A DNA stretch of 52,540 nucleotides from Thiobacillus sp. (GTDB taxonomy: Bacteria; Pseudomonadota; Gammaproteobacteria; Burkholderiales; Thiobacillaceae): contig JANJWS010000024.1 of the NCBI GenBank assembly GCA_024709425.1, positions 1-52,540 of the forward strand, read 5' to 3'. Both the position numbers and the translations under genes were made by a program. The notes beneath the pieces are model-generated. The model saw only the letters and a list, made by a program, of their open reading frames with translations, did not search any database and was not told the DNA's origin. Of the stretch, positions 18,643 to 29,061 are shown one piece after another. Each line of letters starts with the position of its first letter. Position 1 is the stretch's first letter.

Positions 18643-18803
18643 TCGAATCAACGGCCTGATTCGAGCTCCCCATTCCCTGGACAAGAATGGACGGTCGGGA
18701 TGCCTGAACCGATCGTCCGTAATTCGGCCTTATGGAAAGCTTTGCATAAGGCCGAGAACTGGACGCTTCACTTGACCCATCCCTGAGCAACCGCTTTGGG
18801 TCA
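18643..18803. repeat. Cluster of four consecutive inverted repeats
   Basis: The gap between mtgA and mgtE (292 bases) holds four hairpins in a row: TCGAATCA/TGATTCGA (18643-18664); GGACGGTCGG/CCGATCGTCC with one mismatch (18690-18719); CGGCCTTATG/CATAAGGCCG, extendable to 11 bases (18724-18755); and TGACCCA/TGGGTCA (18773-18803). The first may act as a hairpin after mtgA. No coding frame is convincing. A palindromic repeat element or a structured RNA are both possible. Confidence 0.75.
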
Positions 18804-18933
18804 GCTTGCGTCCGTGACAGTCTGGGTTGGCCGGCTCCGCGCCATATGCTCAGGACCAGCCAAATAAGCAGCGTTCCACCCGTCCGCGCCCCATAGCGCG
18901 TTACAATCGCGAGGCTTTCAACCGCCCCGCCCC

Positions 18934-20376
18934 ATGACCGACACCCTCGAAAACCAGTCACAGGACGACCTCGAAACGCATCTCGAACAGGTGCAGACGC
19001 TGCTCGCCAGGATGCGGCTGGTGGAGGATCTCGTCCATCGGCAGGGCGGGCCGCGCCAGGATCTGGTGGAGAACCTGGTGCACAAGCAGAACCTGGCCGA
19101 GCTGCAGCGCAAGCTGGACGAGCTGCACCCGGCGGACGTGGCCTACATCCTGGAGGCGCTGCCGCTGGACGAGCGCCTGCTGGTGTGGGACCTGGTCAAG
19201 GCGGAACGCGACGGCGAGATCCTGCTGGAGGTCTCGGATTCGGTCCGCGAATCGCTGATCCAGACGATGGACAAGGCGGAGCTGCTGGCCGCCGCCGAGT
19301 CGCTCGACACGGACGAGATCGCGGACATTGCGGCCGACCTGCCGCAGGACGTGATCCAGGAACTGCTGACGACGCTCGATGCGCAGAAGCGTGCGCACCT
19401 GCAGTCGGCGCTGGCCTATCCGGAGGATACGGTGGGCGCGCTGATGGACTTCGAGATGGTGACGATCCGCGCGGACGTCACGCTGGAAGTCGCGCTGCGC
19501 TACCTGCGCCGCCTGGGCGAGCTGCCGGACCAGCTGGACAAGTTGTTCGTGGTCGACCGCGACGACACGATCATCGGCGTGCTGCCGCTGAAACGCCTGT
19601 TGACCAGCGACCCGGAAGCCTCGGTGGCGGCGGTGATGGTCGAGGATTTCGTCAAGTTCCATCCGGAGGACGAGGCGCACGAAGCGGCGCAGGCGTTCGA
19701 GCGTTACGACCTGGTGATGGCGCCGGTAGTGGATGCGCAGGATCGCCTGATCGGCCGTCTCACCGTGGACGCGGTGGTCGACTACATCCGCGAGTCGGCG
19801 GACGCGGACATGCTGTCGATGGCGGGCCTGAAGGAAGAGGAAGACCTGTTCTCGACCGTATGGCGTTCGGCGAAGAACCGCTGGATGTGGCTGGCGATCA
19901 ACCTGGCGACGGCCTTCATCGCGTCGCGGGTGATCGGCGCGTTCGAGGGCAGCATCGAGAAGCTGGCGGCGCTGGCGGCGCTGATGCCGATCATCGCCGG
20001 CATCGGCGGCAACACGGGCAACCAGACCATCGCGCTGATTGTGCGCGGCCTGGCGCTGGGCCACATCACGCAGGCCAATGCGCGGCGCCTGATCGTGAAG
20101 GAGCTCGGCGTGGCGCTGTTCAATGGCCTGCTGTGGGGTTCGGTGGTGGGCGTGTTCGCCTGGCTGCTGTATGACAATCCGGCGCTGGGCGGGGTGATGG
20201 CGCTGGCGATGCTGTTGAACCTGATCGTCGCCGCGCTCGCCGGCATCTTCATCCCGATGACGCTGGAACGCATGAAGCGCGACCCGGCCGTCGGCTCGTC
20301 GGTACTGCTGACCTTTACCACCGACAGCATGGGCTTCTTCATCTTCCTCGGGCTCGCCACCCTGCTGCTGCTATGA
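18934..20376 (+). CDS. mgtE: Magnesium transporter MgtE
   Basis: A 480-residue Mg2+ channel-type transporter. The N-terminal MgtE domain ([30 protein letters not shown]) is followed by paired CBS domains (about residues 150-270) and a five-helix membrane domain holding [16 protein letters not shown], the pore signature, and ending in [14 protein letters not shown]. The cytoplasmic domains sense Mg2+ and gate the pore. The stop overlaps the msbA start by 4 bases (ATGA). Confidence 0.97.
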   Translation: MTDTLENQSQDDLETHLEQVQTLLARMRLVEDLVHRQGGPRQDLVENLVHKQNLAELQRKLDELHPADVAYILEALPLDERLLVWDLVKAERDGEILLEVSDSVRESLIQTMDKAELLAAAESLDTDEIADIAADLPQDVIQELLTTLDAQKRAHLQSALAYPEDTVGALMDFEMVTIRADVTLEVALRYLRRLGELPDQLDKLFVVDRDDTIIGVLPLKRLLTSDPEASVAAVMVEDFVKFHPEDEAHEAAQAFERYDLVMAPVVDAQDRLIGRLTVDAVVDYIRESADADMLSMAGLKEEEDLFSTVWRSAKNRWMWLAINLATAFIASRVIGAFEGSIEKLAALAALMPIIAGIGGNTGNQTIALIVRGLALGHITQANARRLIVKELGVALFNGLLWGSVVGVFAWLLYDNPALGGVMALAMLLNLIVAALAGIFIPMTLERMKRDPAVGSSVLLTFTTDSMGFFIFLGLATLLLL

Positions 20377-22112
20377 GCGCGCCGGACAGCCGCGCCCTGT
20401 ACCTGCGCCTGCTGGGCTACGTGAAGCCGCATTGGCGCATGTTCGCGCTGTCGCTCGTCGCACTGGTGGCGACCGCGGCCACCGAGCCGCTGCTGCCGGC
20501 GCTGTTCAAGCCGCTGCTCGACGAGGGCTTCGTCGCCAAGGATCCTGCCTTCATCCGCTGGGTGCCGGTCCTGCTGCTGGCGCTGTTCCTGGTGCGCGGG
20601 GTGACCAGCTTTGTCAGCACCTACTGCATGGCGTGGGTGGGCAGCCGCCTGGTGATGGATCTGCGCGCGGCGATGTTCGACAGGCTGATGACGCTGCCGA
20701 CGCGCTACTTCGACCAGAACCCGAGCGGCCAGCTCATCGCACATCTGGCGTTCAACGTCACGCAGGTGACGCAGTCGGCGACGAGTTCGCTTACCACGCT
20801 GGTGCGCGACACGGTGACGGTGCTGGGGCTGCTGGGCTATCTGCTGTGGCTCAACTGGCAGTTGACGCTGATCGTGTTCGGCATGGTGCCGCTGACGCTG
20901 TGGGTGGTGCGCGTCGCCAGCAAACGGCTGCGCGGGCTGTCGCGCAAGGCGCAGCAAAACATCGGCGAGCTGACGCAGGTGGTCGACGAGGCGGTCGGCG
21001 GACACCGCGTGGTCAAGCTCTACGGCGGTGAGGACTACGAGCGGGGCCGTTTCCGCCACGCCGCGAACCTGGCGCGGCTGTTCGAGATGAAGCGCGTCGC
21101 CGCCAACGCGGTGTACGAGCCGGTGATCCAGTTCATCGCCGCGGTGGCCCTTGCCATCATTGTCTATATCGCGGCTGGCCAGGCGAGCGCGAACACCACC
21201 ACGGTGGGCGGCTTTGTTGCGTTCTTCATGGCGATGCTGCTGCTGTTCGCCCCGCTCAAGCGCCTCACCGCGGTCAACGACCAGATGCAGCGCGGACTTG
21301 CCGCCGCCGAGACGATCTTTTCCCTGCTCGACCAGGATGCCGAGCGCGACACCGGCACGCGCATGCTCGATCGCGTCGAGGGCCGCCTCGCCTTCCGCGA
21401 CGTGGCGCTCACCTATCCCGGCAAGAGCGCCCCGGCACTGGCGGGCATCACGCTCGACATCGCGCCGGGCGAGACCGTGGCGCTGGTCGGCGCCTCTGGC
21501 TCGGGCAAGACGACGCTCGCCAACCTGGTGCCGCGCTTCTACGACCCGGACACCGGCACGCTCACGCTCGATGGCGTCGATCTGCGCGACCTGCGCCTGC
21601 AGGACCTGCGCAGCCACATCGCGCTGGTGTCGCAGGACGTGGTGCTGTTCAACGACACGCTCGCGCACAACATCGCCTACGGCACGAAACGCGACGCTAC
21701 TGCGGACGAGATCCGTGCCGCGTGCGTCGCTGCCCACGCGTGGGACTTCATCCAGGCCATGCCCGAGGGACTCGACACGCTGATCGGCGAGAACGGCATG
21801 CGGCTGTCGGGCGGCCAGCGCCAGCGCATCGCCATCGCGCGGGCGATCCTGAAGAATGCGCCGCTGCTCATCCTCGACGAGGCAACCTCGGCGCTGGACA
21901 ACGAGTCCGAGCGCCACGTGCAAGCCGCGCTGGAAACGCTCATGCAGAACCGCACCACGCTCGTCATCGCGCATCGCCTGTCCACCATCGAGCGCGCCGA
22001 CCGCATCGTCGTGCTGGAAGGCGGACGCATCGTCGAAACCGGCACCCACGCCGAACTGCTCGCCCGGCAGGGCCGCTACGCGCAACTGCACGCCTTGCAG
22101 TTTTCCGCATGA
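20373..22112 (+). CDS. msbA: Lipid A export ATP-binding/permease protein MsbA
   Basis: A 579-residue ABC half-transporter that flips lipid A-core across the inner membrane. The N-terminal six-helix domain starts at about residue 20, and LPTRYFDQNPSGQLIAHLAFNV is the usual coupling segment. The nucleotide-binding domain has Walker A VGASGSGKTT, the signature LSGGQRQR, Walker B LLILDEATSALD and the H loop VIAHRLSTIE. It lies in an ATGA-overlapped series mgtE-msbA-ttcA. Confidence 0.95.
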   Translation: MSAPDSRALYLRLLGYVKPHWRMFALSLVALVATAATEPLLPALFKPLLDEGFVAKDPAFIRWVPVLLLALFLVRGVTSFVSTYCMAWVGSRLVMDLRAAMFDRLMTLPTRYFDQNPSGQLIAHLAFNVTQVTQSATSSLTTLVRDTVTVLGLLGYLLWLNWQLTLIVFGMVPLTLWVVRVASKRLRGLSRKAQQNIGELTQVVDEAVGGHRVVKLYGGEDYERGRFRHAANLARLFEMKRVAANAVYEPVIQFIAAVALAIIVYIAAGQASANTTTVGGFVAFFMAMLLLFAPLKRLTAVNDQMQRGLAAAETIFSLLDQDAERDTGTRMLDRVEGRLAFRDVALTYPGKSAPALAGITLDIAPGETVALVGASGSGKTTLANLVPRFYDPDTGTLTLDGVDLRDLRLQDLRSHIALVSQDVVLFNDTLAHNIAYGTKRDATADEIRAACVAAHAWDFIQAMPEGLDTLIGENGMRLSGGQRQRIAIARAILKNAPLLILDEATSALDNESERHVQAALETLMQNRTTLVIAHRLSTIERADRIVVLEGGRIVETGTHAELLARQGRYAQLHALQFSA

Positions 22113-22858
22113 GCGAAGCGCCGACCTGGGCCAAACCCGCGCGCTCGCTCGCCACCGCAGCGGGCCGCGCCATCGGCGACTACCGCATGATCCGCGACGG
22201 CGACCGCATTTTGCTCGGGCTTTCAGGCGGCAAGGATTCGCTCTCCTTGCTGCACACGCTGCATCACCTGCAACAAAAAGCCCCGGTCAAGTTCGAACTG
22301 CTGGCGGCAACCGTCGACCCGCAATCCGACCAGTTCGATCCCGCACCGCTCAAGCCTTATATGGCCGAACTCGGCGTGCCGTATTTCCTGGAGTCGCAGC
22401 CCATCGTGGCCGAGGCGCAGAAGACGCTGACCCGGGATTCGGATTCCTACTGTGCCTATTGTTCGCGCATGCGCCGCGGCATCCTCTATCGCGTCGCGCG
22501 CGAGCAGGGCTGCAACGTCGTCGCGCTGGCGCAGCATCTGGACGACCTCGCCGAGACGCTGATGATGTCGATGTTCTTCGGCGGCAAGCTCCGCACCATG
22601 TCGCCGCATTACCGCAACGACGCCGGCGATCTCAGGATCATCCGCCCCTTCGCCTACGTGCGCGAACGTCAGACCCGCGCTTTCGCCCAGGATGCGGGCC
22701 TGCCGGTCATCTTCGAGAACTGCCCCGCCTGCTTCGCGAAGCCGCAGCAGCGCTACGCAATGAAGCAGATGCTGGCCGAGCAGGAGAAGCAGCACCCACG
22801 CATCTTCAACAGCCTGTTGACCGCGATGCGGCCGCTGATGGGCGAGCCGCCGGGCTGA
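22109..22858 (+). CDS. ttcA: tRNA 2-thiocytidine(32) synthetase TtcA
   Basis: Thiolates C32 of certain tRNAs with an iron-sulfur cluster and ATP. The 249-residue protein has the PP-loop LSGGKDSLS, the cluster-binding pair CAYCSRMRRG, and a third Cys set in NCPACF. HLDDLAETLMMS is the usual family block. It starts at the ATG overlapping the msbA stop. The protein is somewhat shorter than E. coli TtcA but holds all motifs. Confidence 0.95.
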   Translation: MSEAPTWAKPARSLATAAGRAIGDYRMIRDGDRILLGLSGGKDSLSLLHTLHHLQQKAPVKFELLAATVDPQSDQFDPAPLKPYMAELGVPYFLESQPIVAEAQKTLTRDSDSYCAYCSRMRRGILYRVAREQGCNVVALAQHLDDLAETLMMSMFFGGKLRTMSPHYRNDAGDLRIIRPFAYVRERQTRAFAQDAGLPVIFENCPACFAKPQQRYAMKQMLAEQEKQHPRIFNSLLTAMRPLMGEPPG

Positions 22859-22980
22859 TCGGGCCGCGGTCGGTATTTCGCCGGACACGCCCGCGTCTGG
22901 CCGACCTTCGCCTACACCACCGCAATGGGTAGAATTACTCCAATATTTTGATTAAAGCCACCCCAGATACGGACAAGGTC

Positions 22981-24096
22981 ATGACAGCTCCCTTCATTCC
23001 GCCCCGGCGCACTCTCATGGGGCCCGGCCCCTCCGACGTGCCGCAACGCGTGCTCGACGCGATGGCGCGCCCGACCATCGGCCACCTCGACCCGGCCTTC
23101 GTCGAACTCATGGAACAGATCAAGTCCATGCTGCGCATGGCGTTCCAGACACGGAACGCGCTGACCTTCCCGGTGTCGGCGCCGGGCTCGGCAGGCATGG
23201 AGATGTGCTTCGTCAACCTGGTGGAACCGGGCGACACCGTCATCGTCTGCCGCAACGGCGTGTTTGGCGGGCGCATGCTGGAAAACGTCAAGCGCGCCCG
23301 CGGCGTGCCGGTGGTGGTCGACGACGCCTGGGGCGCGCCGGTCGATCCGGACAAGGTACGCGATGCACTCCGCGCGCATCCCGGTGCGAAGGCGCTCGCC
23401 TTCGTCCACGCCGAAACCTCGACCGGCGCGCAATCGGATGCGGCGACACTCGCACGCATCGCACAGGAACACGGTGCGCTCTCCATCATGGATTGCGTCA
23501 CCAGCCTCGCCGGCACGCCGGTACGGCTCGACGACTGGGGCATCGACGCGGCGTATTCGGGCAGCCAGAAATGCCTGTCGTGCACGCCAGGCCTGTCGCC
23601 GGTTTCGTTCTCGTCGCGCGCCGTCGAGAGGATCCAGGCGCGAACAACACCGGTGCAGAGCTGGTTCCTCGACCTCAACCTGGTGCTCGGCTACTGGCAG
23701 TCGGCCGGCAAGCGTACCTACCACCACACCGCGCCGGTCAACCCGATGTACGGCCTGCACGAGGCGCTGGTAATGCTGGAGGAAGAAGGCCTGGAAAATG
23801 CCTGGGCACGCCATCGCGCGATGCACGAGAAACTCAAGACCGGGCTCGAAGGCATGGGCCTGCAATACGTGGTCGACGAAGCTGCGCACCTGCCGCAGCT
23901 CAATTCGATCCACGTTCCGGAAGGCGTCGACGAGGCGGCGGTACGCGCACGCCTGCTGAACGAATTCAACCTGGAAATTGGCGCCGGCCTCGGCGACATG
24001 GCCGGCAGGATCTGGCGCATCGGCCTCATGGGCCATTCTGCACGGCAGGAAAATATCAATCACTGCCTGCAGGCACTGGAGGCCTGCCTGCGCTGA
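22981..24096 (+). CDS. Class V aminotransferase (alanine/serine-glyoxylate type)
   Basis: A 371-residue PLP enzyme. LMGPGPSDVP and RPTIGHLDPAF are typical of alanine- and serine-glyoxylate aminotransferases; the PLP lysine is in AAYSGSQKCLSCTPG, with the Asp of the coenzyme pocket in MDCVTSLAG. It probably transfers amino groups to glyoxylate, though a related substrate is possible. I chose the ATG at 22981; a TTG at 22948 would add 11 polar residues. It is set apart from ttcA by about 120 bases. Confidence 0.9.
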   Translation: MTAPFIPPRRTLMGPGPSDVPQRVLDAMARPTIGHLDPAFVELMEQIKSMLRMAFQTRNALTFPVSAPGSAGMEMCFVNLVEPGDTVIVCRNGVFGGRMLENVKRARGVPVVVDDAWGAPVDPDKVRDALRAHPGAKALAFVHAETSTGAQSDAATLARIAQEHGALSIMDCVTSLAGTPVRLDDWGIDAAYSGSQKCLSCTPGLSPVSFSSRAVERIQARTTPVQSWFLDLNLVLGYWQSAGKRTYHHTAPVNPMYGLHEALVMLEEEGLENAWARHRAMHEKLKTGLEGMGLQYVVDEAAHLPQLNSIHVPEGVDEAAVRARLLNEFNLEIGAGLGDMAGRIWRIGLMGHSARQENINHCLQALEACLR

Positions 24097-24316
24097 CTGC
24101 CGCGTGTTGCATCGGCGCACGCGCGGCATTTTGTCGCATCCGTGCGCAACCCCGTCCGCGTTAGCATCGGGCTGTCGATCCGGCGGCCCCGCCGGCAAAC
24201 ACCCGGATATCCGCCCCGCCCCGCGCGCCTTGCCCTGCCGGACCGGAACGGTACTTTCGAAAGCATCGGGGCCGCCCTGCGGATAAAGAATTTCCAACAG
24301 CCCAGGGAGTAGCCTC

Positions 24317-26635
24317 ATGTCGTTCACCCCCAGACCCGTCGCCCTCGCGGTGGCGCTCGCCCTGCCTGCCTTGTCGGCAGCGGTCACCCAGGTCCATGCG
24401 GCCGACGCCGCCACCTTGCCGGAAGTCACCGTCAGCGCCACGCGCGATACGGCCACGCCGGCCGGGTCCACCGCCGTACTCAACGCCGCGGACCTCGCGG
24501 CGACCCGTGCCGCCACCAGCGACACGGCGAGCCTGCTGCGCGACGTGCCGGGTGTGAGCCTGTACGGTTCCGGTGGCGTCTCCAGCCTGCCGTCGATCCA
24601 TGGCCTCGCCGATGACCGCCTGCGCGTGAAGCTGGACGGCATGGACCTGCTCTCGGCCTGTCCCAACCACATGAACCCCGCGCTGTCGTATCTGGACCCC
24701 TCGCAAGTTGGGTCGATCGAGGTCTACGCCGGCATCGCACCGGTCAGCGTCGGCGGCGACAGCATCGGCGGCTCGATCATCGCCGAAACGGCAGCACCCG
24801 AGTTCGCCGCGGCCGGTGCAGGCAGCCTCGTCAAGGGCGAAGTGGGTGCCTATTACCGCAGCAACGGCAATGCACGCGGCGGTAATCTCGCAGCCACCTA
24901 TGCGACCGAAAGCTTCAACATTTCCTACACAGGCGCCATCGCAAGATCCGACAATTACGACGCGGGCGGCGACTTCAAGGCAAGCATATTCGGGCCAGGC
25001 AACGACCCTTATTTCACCGGGCGACCGGGCCACACGCTGCCGCTCGACGAAGTCGGCTCGACCGCCTATGACACGCGCAACCACACGCTCGGCCTGGCGT
25101 TCCGCGGCGGGAAACATCTGGTCGAGGCCAAGTTCGGCGTGCAGGACCTTCCCGAGCAACTCTGGCCGAACCAGCGCATGGATATGCTCGGCAACGACCA
25201 GCAGCGCGTAAACCTGCGTTATCTCGGCGACCTCGACTGGGGCAAGCTGGAAGCGCGCATCTACCACGAAGACGTCGATCATTTCATGGATTTCGGCGCA
25301 GACAAGAAATACTGGTACACGGCCTCGACGCCGGACTACGACGGCTCTCCTTGCGGCGTTCCAAGCGCCACTTGCGCCGCCGGCATGCCGATGTACACCG
25401 CAAGCACGAACACCGGTGCCGTCGTCAAGGGCGACATCAATCTGACCCAACAGGATCTGTTGCGTGTCGGCGCCGAGTACCAACGCTATCGGCTGGACGA
25501 CTGGTGGCCGGCGTCGGGCGGCGGCATGTGGCCCAACACGTTCTGGAACATCAACGACGGCGAGCGCGACCGTGCGGCGCTGTTCGGTGAATGGGAAAAG
25601 CAGTTCGATCCGCAATGGATGACGCTTGCCGGCGTGCGTTATGAGCGAGTGATGATGGACACAGGGGACGTGCACGGCTACAAGATCGTCGCCCCCGATT
25701 CCGGCAACCAGCTTCGCGACAGCGCGGCCTTCAACGCCGAGGACCACTCCAGGACCGACGACAACTGGGACATGACCGTGCTCGCGCGCTACACGCCCGA
25801 CGCGACGCGCGACATCGAATTCGGCTTCGCGCACAAGACGCGCTCGCCCAACCTGCACGAGCGCTATACCTGGTCCACCTGGACGATGGCCGCGTTGATG
25901 GTCAACTGGGTCGGCGATGGCAACGGCTACATCGGCAATCTCGACCTGGAACCGGAAAAAGCCAACACCGTGTCCGCGACCTTCGACTGGCATGCAACCG
26001 ACCGCCACTGGGAATTCAAGGCCACGCCCTACTACACCCATGTGAGCGACTACATCGACGCCGTGCAGTGGGATGCGACCAACAATGTCCAGCGCACGAC
26101 CTTGCTGACCGATCAGTTCACGGTGCTCAAGTTCGTGAATCAGTCGGCACGCATCTACGGTCTCGACCTCTCGGGCAAAATGCCGCTGGCCAAGACGCAG
26201 ATGGGCGAGTTTGGGTTGAACGGCCTCGCCAGCTACACCAAGGGTGAGAACCGCGACACCGGCGACGGCCTCTACAACATCATGCCACTCAACGCCAAGC
26301 TTGCGCTGACGCAGAAGCTGGGGCGCTGGGACAACGCAGTCGAGCTGGTCATGGTCGCACGCAAGGACGACGTTTCCGAGGTGCGCAACGAAATGGAAAC
26401 CCCCGGCTACGCGCTCGTGAACCTGCGTGGCAGCTACGGATGGAAGCAGGTACGCGTCGATTTCGGCGTGGAAAACCTGTTCGACCGGCTCTACTACCAC
26501 CCCCTCGGTGGCGCTTACACGGGCCAGGGTACCACGATGAGCGGCAGCACGACTGCCCTCACCTCGCCGAAATGGGGCACCCCCGTCCCCGGCATGGGCC
26601 GCTCCATCTACGCAGGGTTGAACTACTCGTTCTAA
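24317..26635 (+). CDS. TonB-dependent copper receptor (OprC/NosA-like)
   Basis: A 772-residue outer-membrane receptor with a signal peptide ending near VHA, a TonB box (LPEVTVSATRD), a plug domain and a C-terminal barrel ending in GLNYSF. The plug has SACPNHMNP, with Cys115 and Met119 (CxxxM), and the barrel has DHFMDF, with His322 and Met324 (HxM). Together these form the CxxxM/HxM pattern known to bind copper in Pseudomonas OprC, at nearly the same positions. It should import copper, energised by the TonB-ExbB-ExbD genes downstream. A role in supplying copper enzymes is inference. Confidence 0.9.
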   Translation: MSFTPRPVALAVALALPALSAAVTQVHAADAATLPEVTVSATRDTATPAGSTAVLNAADLAATRAATSDTASLLRDVPGVSLYGSGGVSSLPSIHGLADDRLRVKLDGMDLLSACPNHMNPALSYLDPSQVGSIEVYAGIAPVSVGGDSIGGSIIAETAAPEFAAAGAGSLVKGEVGAYYRSNGNARGGNLAATYATESFNISYTGAIARSDNYDAGGDFKASIFGPGNDPYFTGRPGHTLPLDEVGSTAYDTRNHTLGLAFRGGKHLVEAKFGVQDLPEQLWPNQRMDMLGNDQQRVNLRYLGDLDWGKLEARIYHEDVDHFMDFGADKKYWYTASTPDYDGSPCGVPSATCAAGMPMYTASTNTGAVVKGDINLTQQDLLRVGAEYQRYRLDDWWPASGGGMWPNTFWNINDGERDRAALFGEWEKQFDPQWMTLAGVRYERVMMDTGDVHGYKIVAPDSGNQLRDSAAFNAEDHSRTDDNWDMTVLARYTPDATRDIEFGFAHKTRSPNLHERYTWSTWTMAALMVNWVGDGNGYIGNLDLEPEKANTVSATFDWHATDRHWEFKATPYYTHVSDYIDAVQWDATNNVQRTTLLTDQFTVLKFVNQSARIYGLDLSGKMPLAKTQMGEFGLNGLASYTKGENRDTGDGLYNIMPLNAKLALTQKLGRWDNAVELVMVARKDDVSEVRNEMETPGYALVNLRGSYGWKQVRVDFGVENLFDRLYYHPLGGAYTGQGTTMSGSTTALTSPKWGTPVPGMGRSIYAGLNYSF

Positions 26636-26643
26636 CCCACCCC

Positions 26644-26660
26644 CGCGGCGACCCGCCGCG
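26644..26660 (+). terminator. Hairpin between the two receptor genes
   Basis: CGCGGCG (26644-26650) and CGCCGCG (26654-26660) form a 7-base stem with a 3-base loop nine bases after the first receptor's stop. No U tract follows, so it may adjust rather than end transcription. Confidence 0.5.
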
Positions 26661-26779
26661 CCCGGCGCTGGAAAGCGAAGCCGACCAGGCAGCCGGGGCG
26701 GTCCCTTGCCGCGAGGGTTTCCGGGCGGGGCATGTACCCGAACGCCCATGACAACTTCAATATTCATGGAAGCCAGAAA

Positions 26780-29008
26780 ATGAAAGCAAGAATCAGACTC
26801 CTGCCCGGTCTCGTTGCCGGAATTTGCGCCGGCATGTCCGGCACGTCCGTCCACGCCGACGTTAACGTGCAGAAGATGGAGGAAATGGTCGTCACCGCGA
26901 CCAAGACCGCCAAGGACAGCGCCGACGCACCGGCAACGGTGAGCGTCGTGACGCGCAAGGAAATCGAGGACATGAACGTCCAGTCCGTGGACGAGTCCCT
27001 CACCTACCTTCCCGGTGTCTATACGCACCGGCCGGGCGGACACGAGCCCAGCGTGATGGGCACCAATGTCCTGTTGCGCGGCGTCCCCAATTACTCGCGC
27101 ACCCTGGTGCTGGTCGACGGCCAGACGCTCAACGACCCCTACATCGGTGCGGTGACGTGGGAATCGGTGCCCGCCGAAACCGTCGAGCGCATCGAGGTGG
27201 TTCCTGGCCCCTTCTCCTCGCTCTATGGCGGCAGTGCCATGGGCGGCGTGATCAACATCATCACCCAGGCACCCACCAAGCGCGCGCTTTCCCTCAAGGC
27301 CGGCTACGGCTCGAACGATTTCATGAGCGGCTCGCTGGTCTATCAGGATCGAGTCGGCGAGCGTCTGGGCGTCGTTTTCGACTACGCGTACAAACGTAGC
27401 GACGGCTATGTGAAGGACGAGGTCCTGGTCGCCCCCGGGACGACGGCTGGCACGGTGGTGACCGGCGCGCAGCAGACCACCGACACCTACGGCAACACGC
27501 GCTACCTGATTGGCGACAAGGGTGACAACGCCTGGGATTCGGAAAACATTGGCCTGAAGTTCTACCTCGACCTGCCGGCGGATTCCCGACTGACGTTCGG
27601 CGTCTCGCGTTTCACCTATGGCAGTTTCGACCGCAATGATTTCAACGCCTATCTGCAGGATGCGTCGGGCAATCCGGTCAGTTCTGGCAATGTCACGCTG
27701 AGCGGCACCACCACCAACCTGACCGTCCGGCAAAGCGCCTTCCTGACGGGGCCGGACATCGACGTCAAGGAACAGAACCGCTACACCCTTGAGTTCGACA
27801 AGAAACTCGGGCAGGGCGCTGCGCTCAAGGCGACGCTGGGCTATCTCGACATCCCACTCTACAACAACTACATCGTCCCCAGTTCCTCCGCCACCGTCGA
27901 TGGCGGATCGGCCACCCGCCTGCTACGCCCCAACAGCGAAGCATCGGGGTCCATCCAGGTCAGCTTCCCGGCATCCGACCGTCACTATCTGGTGGCCGGC
28001 ATCGCGGCGGGACAGCGCGACATCGAGACCGTTACCTACAGCATCAGCGACTGGCGCGATGCCTCCGCGACGGATGCTGTCAAGAACAGAACCGGCGGCG
28101 AGGACCGCTACTACGCCCTGTACGCACAGGACGAAATCACGGTCACCGACAAGGTCACGGCCTATCTGGGCGGACGTTACGACTACTGGACCACGAAAGG
28201 CTTCATCGAACAGGTGGAAATGCCGGGTGCCTATCGAACCGATTACGACGCCCGTTCGCAGGACTATTTCAGCCCGAAGGCGTCCGTGGTCTACCGTCCC
28301 CGGGAAGCGACCACGCTGCGCGCCTCCGTCGGCAGCGCCTTCCACACGCCTGTTCTGCGCGACACCTTCGGCTGGTGGACCCCATCCACCGGCAAGATTT
28401 ATGAGCCCAACCCGGACCTGAAACCCGAAACGGTCACGTCCTGGGAAGTGGGCGCCGAGCAACAGGTGGGGGCGGGCACGCTGCTGCGCGCCACGTATTT
28501 CGAGAACTACCTGAAGGACCTGATCTACCGGACCGAGGACGCCACCACGCAAAGCATTGCCAATGCCGGCGAGGCCGAGGTGAAGGGCATCGAACTGGAA
28601 GTACGCCAGCGCATCGGCAACGGCCTGACGGCTTTCGTCAACGCCACCTTCAATGACCCCAAGATCACGGAAAACGCGGCCAAGCCTGCGACCGAAGGGA
28701 AATACATGACCCAGACGCCGCGCAAGATGGCCAACATCGGCGTGCAGGGCAGCCGGGGGCCGTGGAGCGGATCGCTGACCGGTCATTATGTGGGTAAGAT
28801 CTACGGCAATGACGAGAACAAGGACACCTACAGTGGCGTGTACGGTTCCTACGACGCCTATTTCGTGGTCAACGCCAAGGTGGCCTACGCGGTCAGGAAG
28901 GGCCTCAAGCTTTCCCTGTCGGCAGACAACCTGCTCGACCGCGAATATTACGCATCGACCAAAGCCATGGGACGCGCGATCTACGGCGAGATCTCCTGGC
29001 AAATGTAA
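26780..29008 (+). CDS. TonB-dependent receptor, ligand unknown
   Basis: A 742-residue outer-membrane receptor with a signal peptide (MKARIRLLPGLVAGICAGMSG), the TonB box MVVTATKT, a plug domain (VLVDGQTLNDPY, YGGSAMGGVINIIT) and a barrel ending in YGEISWQM. Its organisation resembles the BtuB/CirA group (cobalamin or siderophore), and it lacks the CxxxM pair of the receptor upstream. I started at the ATG that begins the signal peptide; an ATG at 26732 would add 16 polar residues. Being in a cluster with an OprC-like receptor, it may import a copper complex, but the ligand is unknown. Confidence 0.9.
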   Translation: MKARIRLLPGLVAGICAGMSGTSVHADVNVQKMEEMVVTATKTAKDSADAPATVSVVTRKEIEDMNVQSVDESLTYLPGVYTHRPGGHEPSVMGTNVLLRGVPNYSRTLVLVDGQTLNDPYIGAVTWESVPAETVERIEVVPGPFSSLYGGSAMGGVINIITQAPTKRALSLKAGYGSNDFMSGSLVYQDRVGERLGVVFDYAYKRSDGYVKDEVLVAPGTTAGTVVTGAQQTTDTYGNTRYLIGDKGDNAWDSENIGLKFYLDLPADSRLTFGVSRFTYGSFDRNDFNAYLQDASGNPVSSGNVTLSGTTTNLTVRQSAFLTGPDIDVKEQNRYTLEFDKKLGQGAALKATLGYLDIPLYNNYIVPSSSATVDGGSATRLLRPNSEASGSIQVSFPASDRHYLVAGIAAGQRDIETVTYSISDWRDASATDAVKNRTGGEDRYYALYAQDEITVTDKVTAYLGGRYDYWTTKGFIEQVEMPGAYRTDYDARSQDYFSPKASVVYRPREATTLRASVGSAFHTPVLRDTFGWWTPSTGKIYEPNPDLKPETVTSWEVGAEQQVGAGTLLRATYFENYLKDLIYRTEDATTQSIANAGEAEVKGIELEVRQRIGNGLTAFVNATFNDPKITENAAKPATEGKYMTQTPRKMANIGVQGSRGPWSGSLTGHYVGKIYGNDENKDTYSGVYGSYDAYFVVNAKVAYAVRKGLKLSLSADNLLDREYYASTKAMGRAIYGEISWQM

Positions 29009-29061
29009 CCGACGCATCCAGGAATGGCGGGGGGGGTAACGCCCCACCCGCCCATCAGACA

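Noticed and set aside
19782..22091. A 769-codon minus-strand frame across mgtE and msbA
   Set aside because: A shadow of two well-identified genes; rich in His, Arg and Gln with no recognisable motif.
24161..27733. A very long open frame (1190 codons) on the minus strand across both receptor genes
   Set aside because: It is antisense to two clear TonB-dependent receptors, shows no domain, and crosses an intergenic region. GC-rich codon use leaves antisense frames open.
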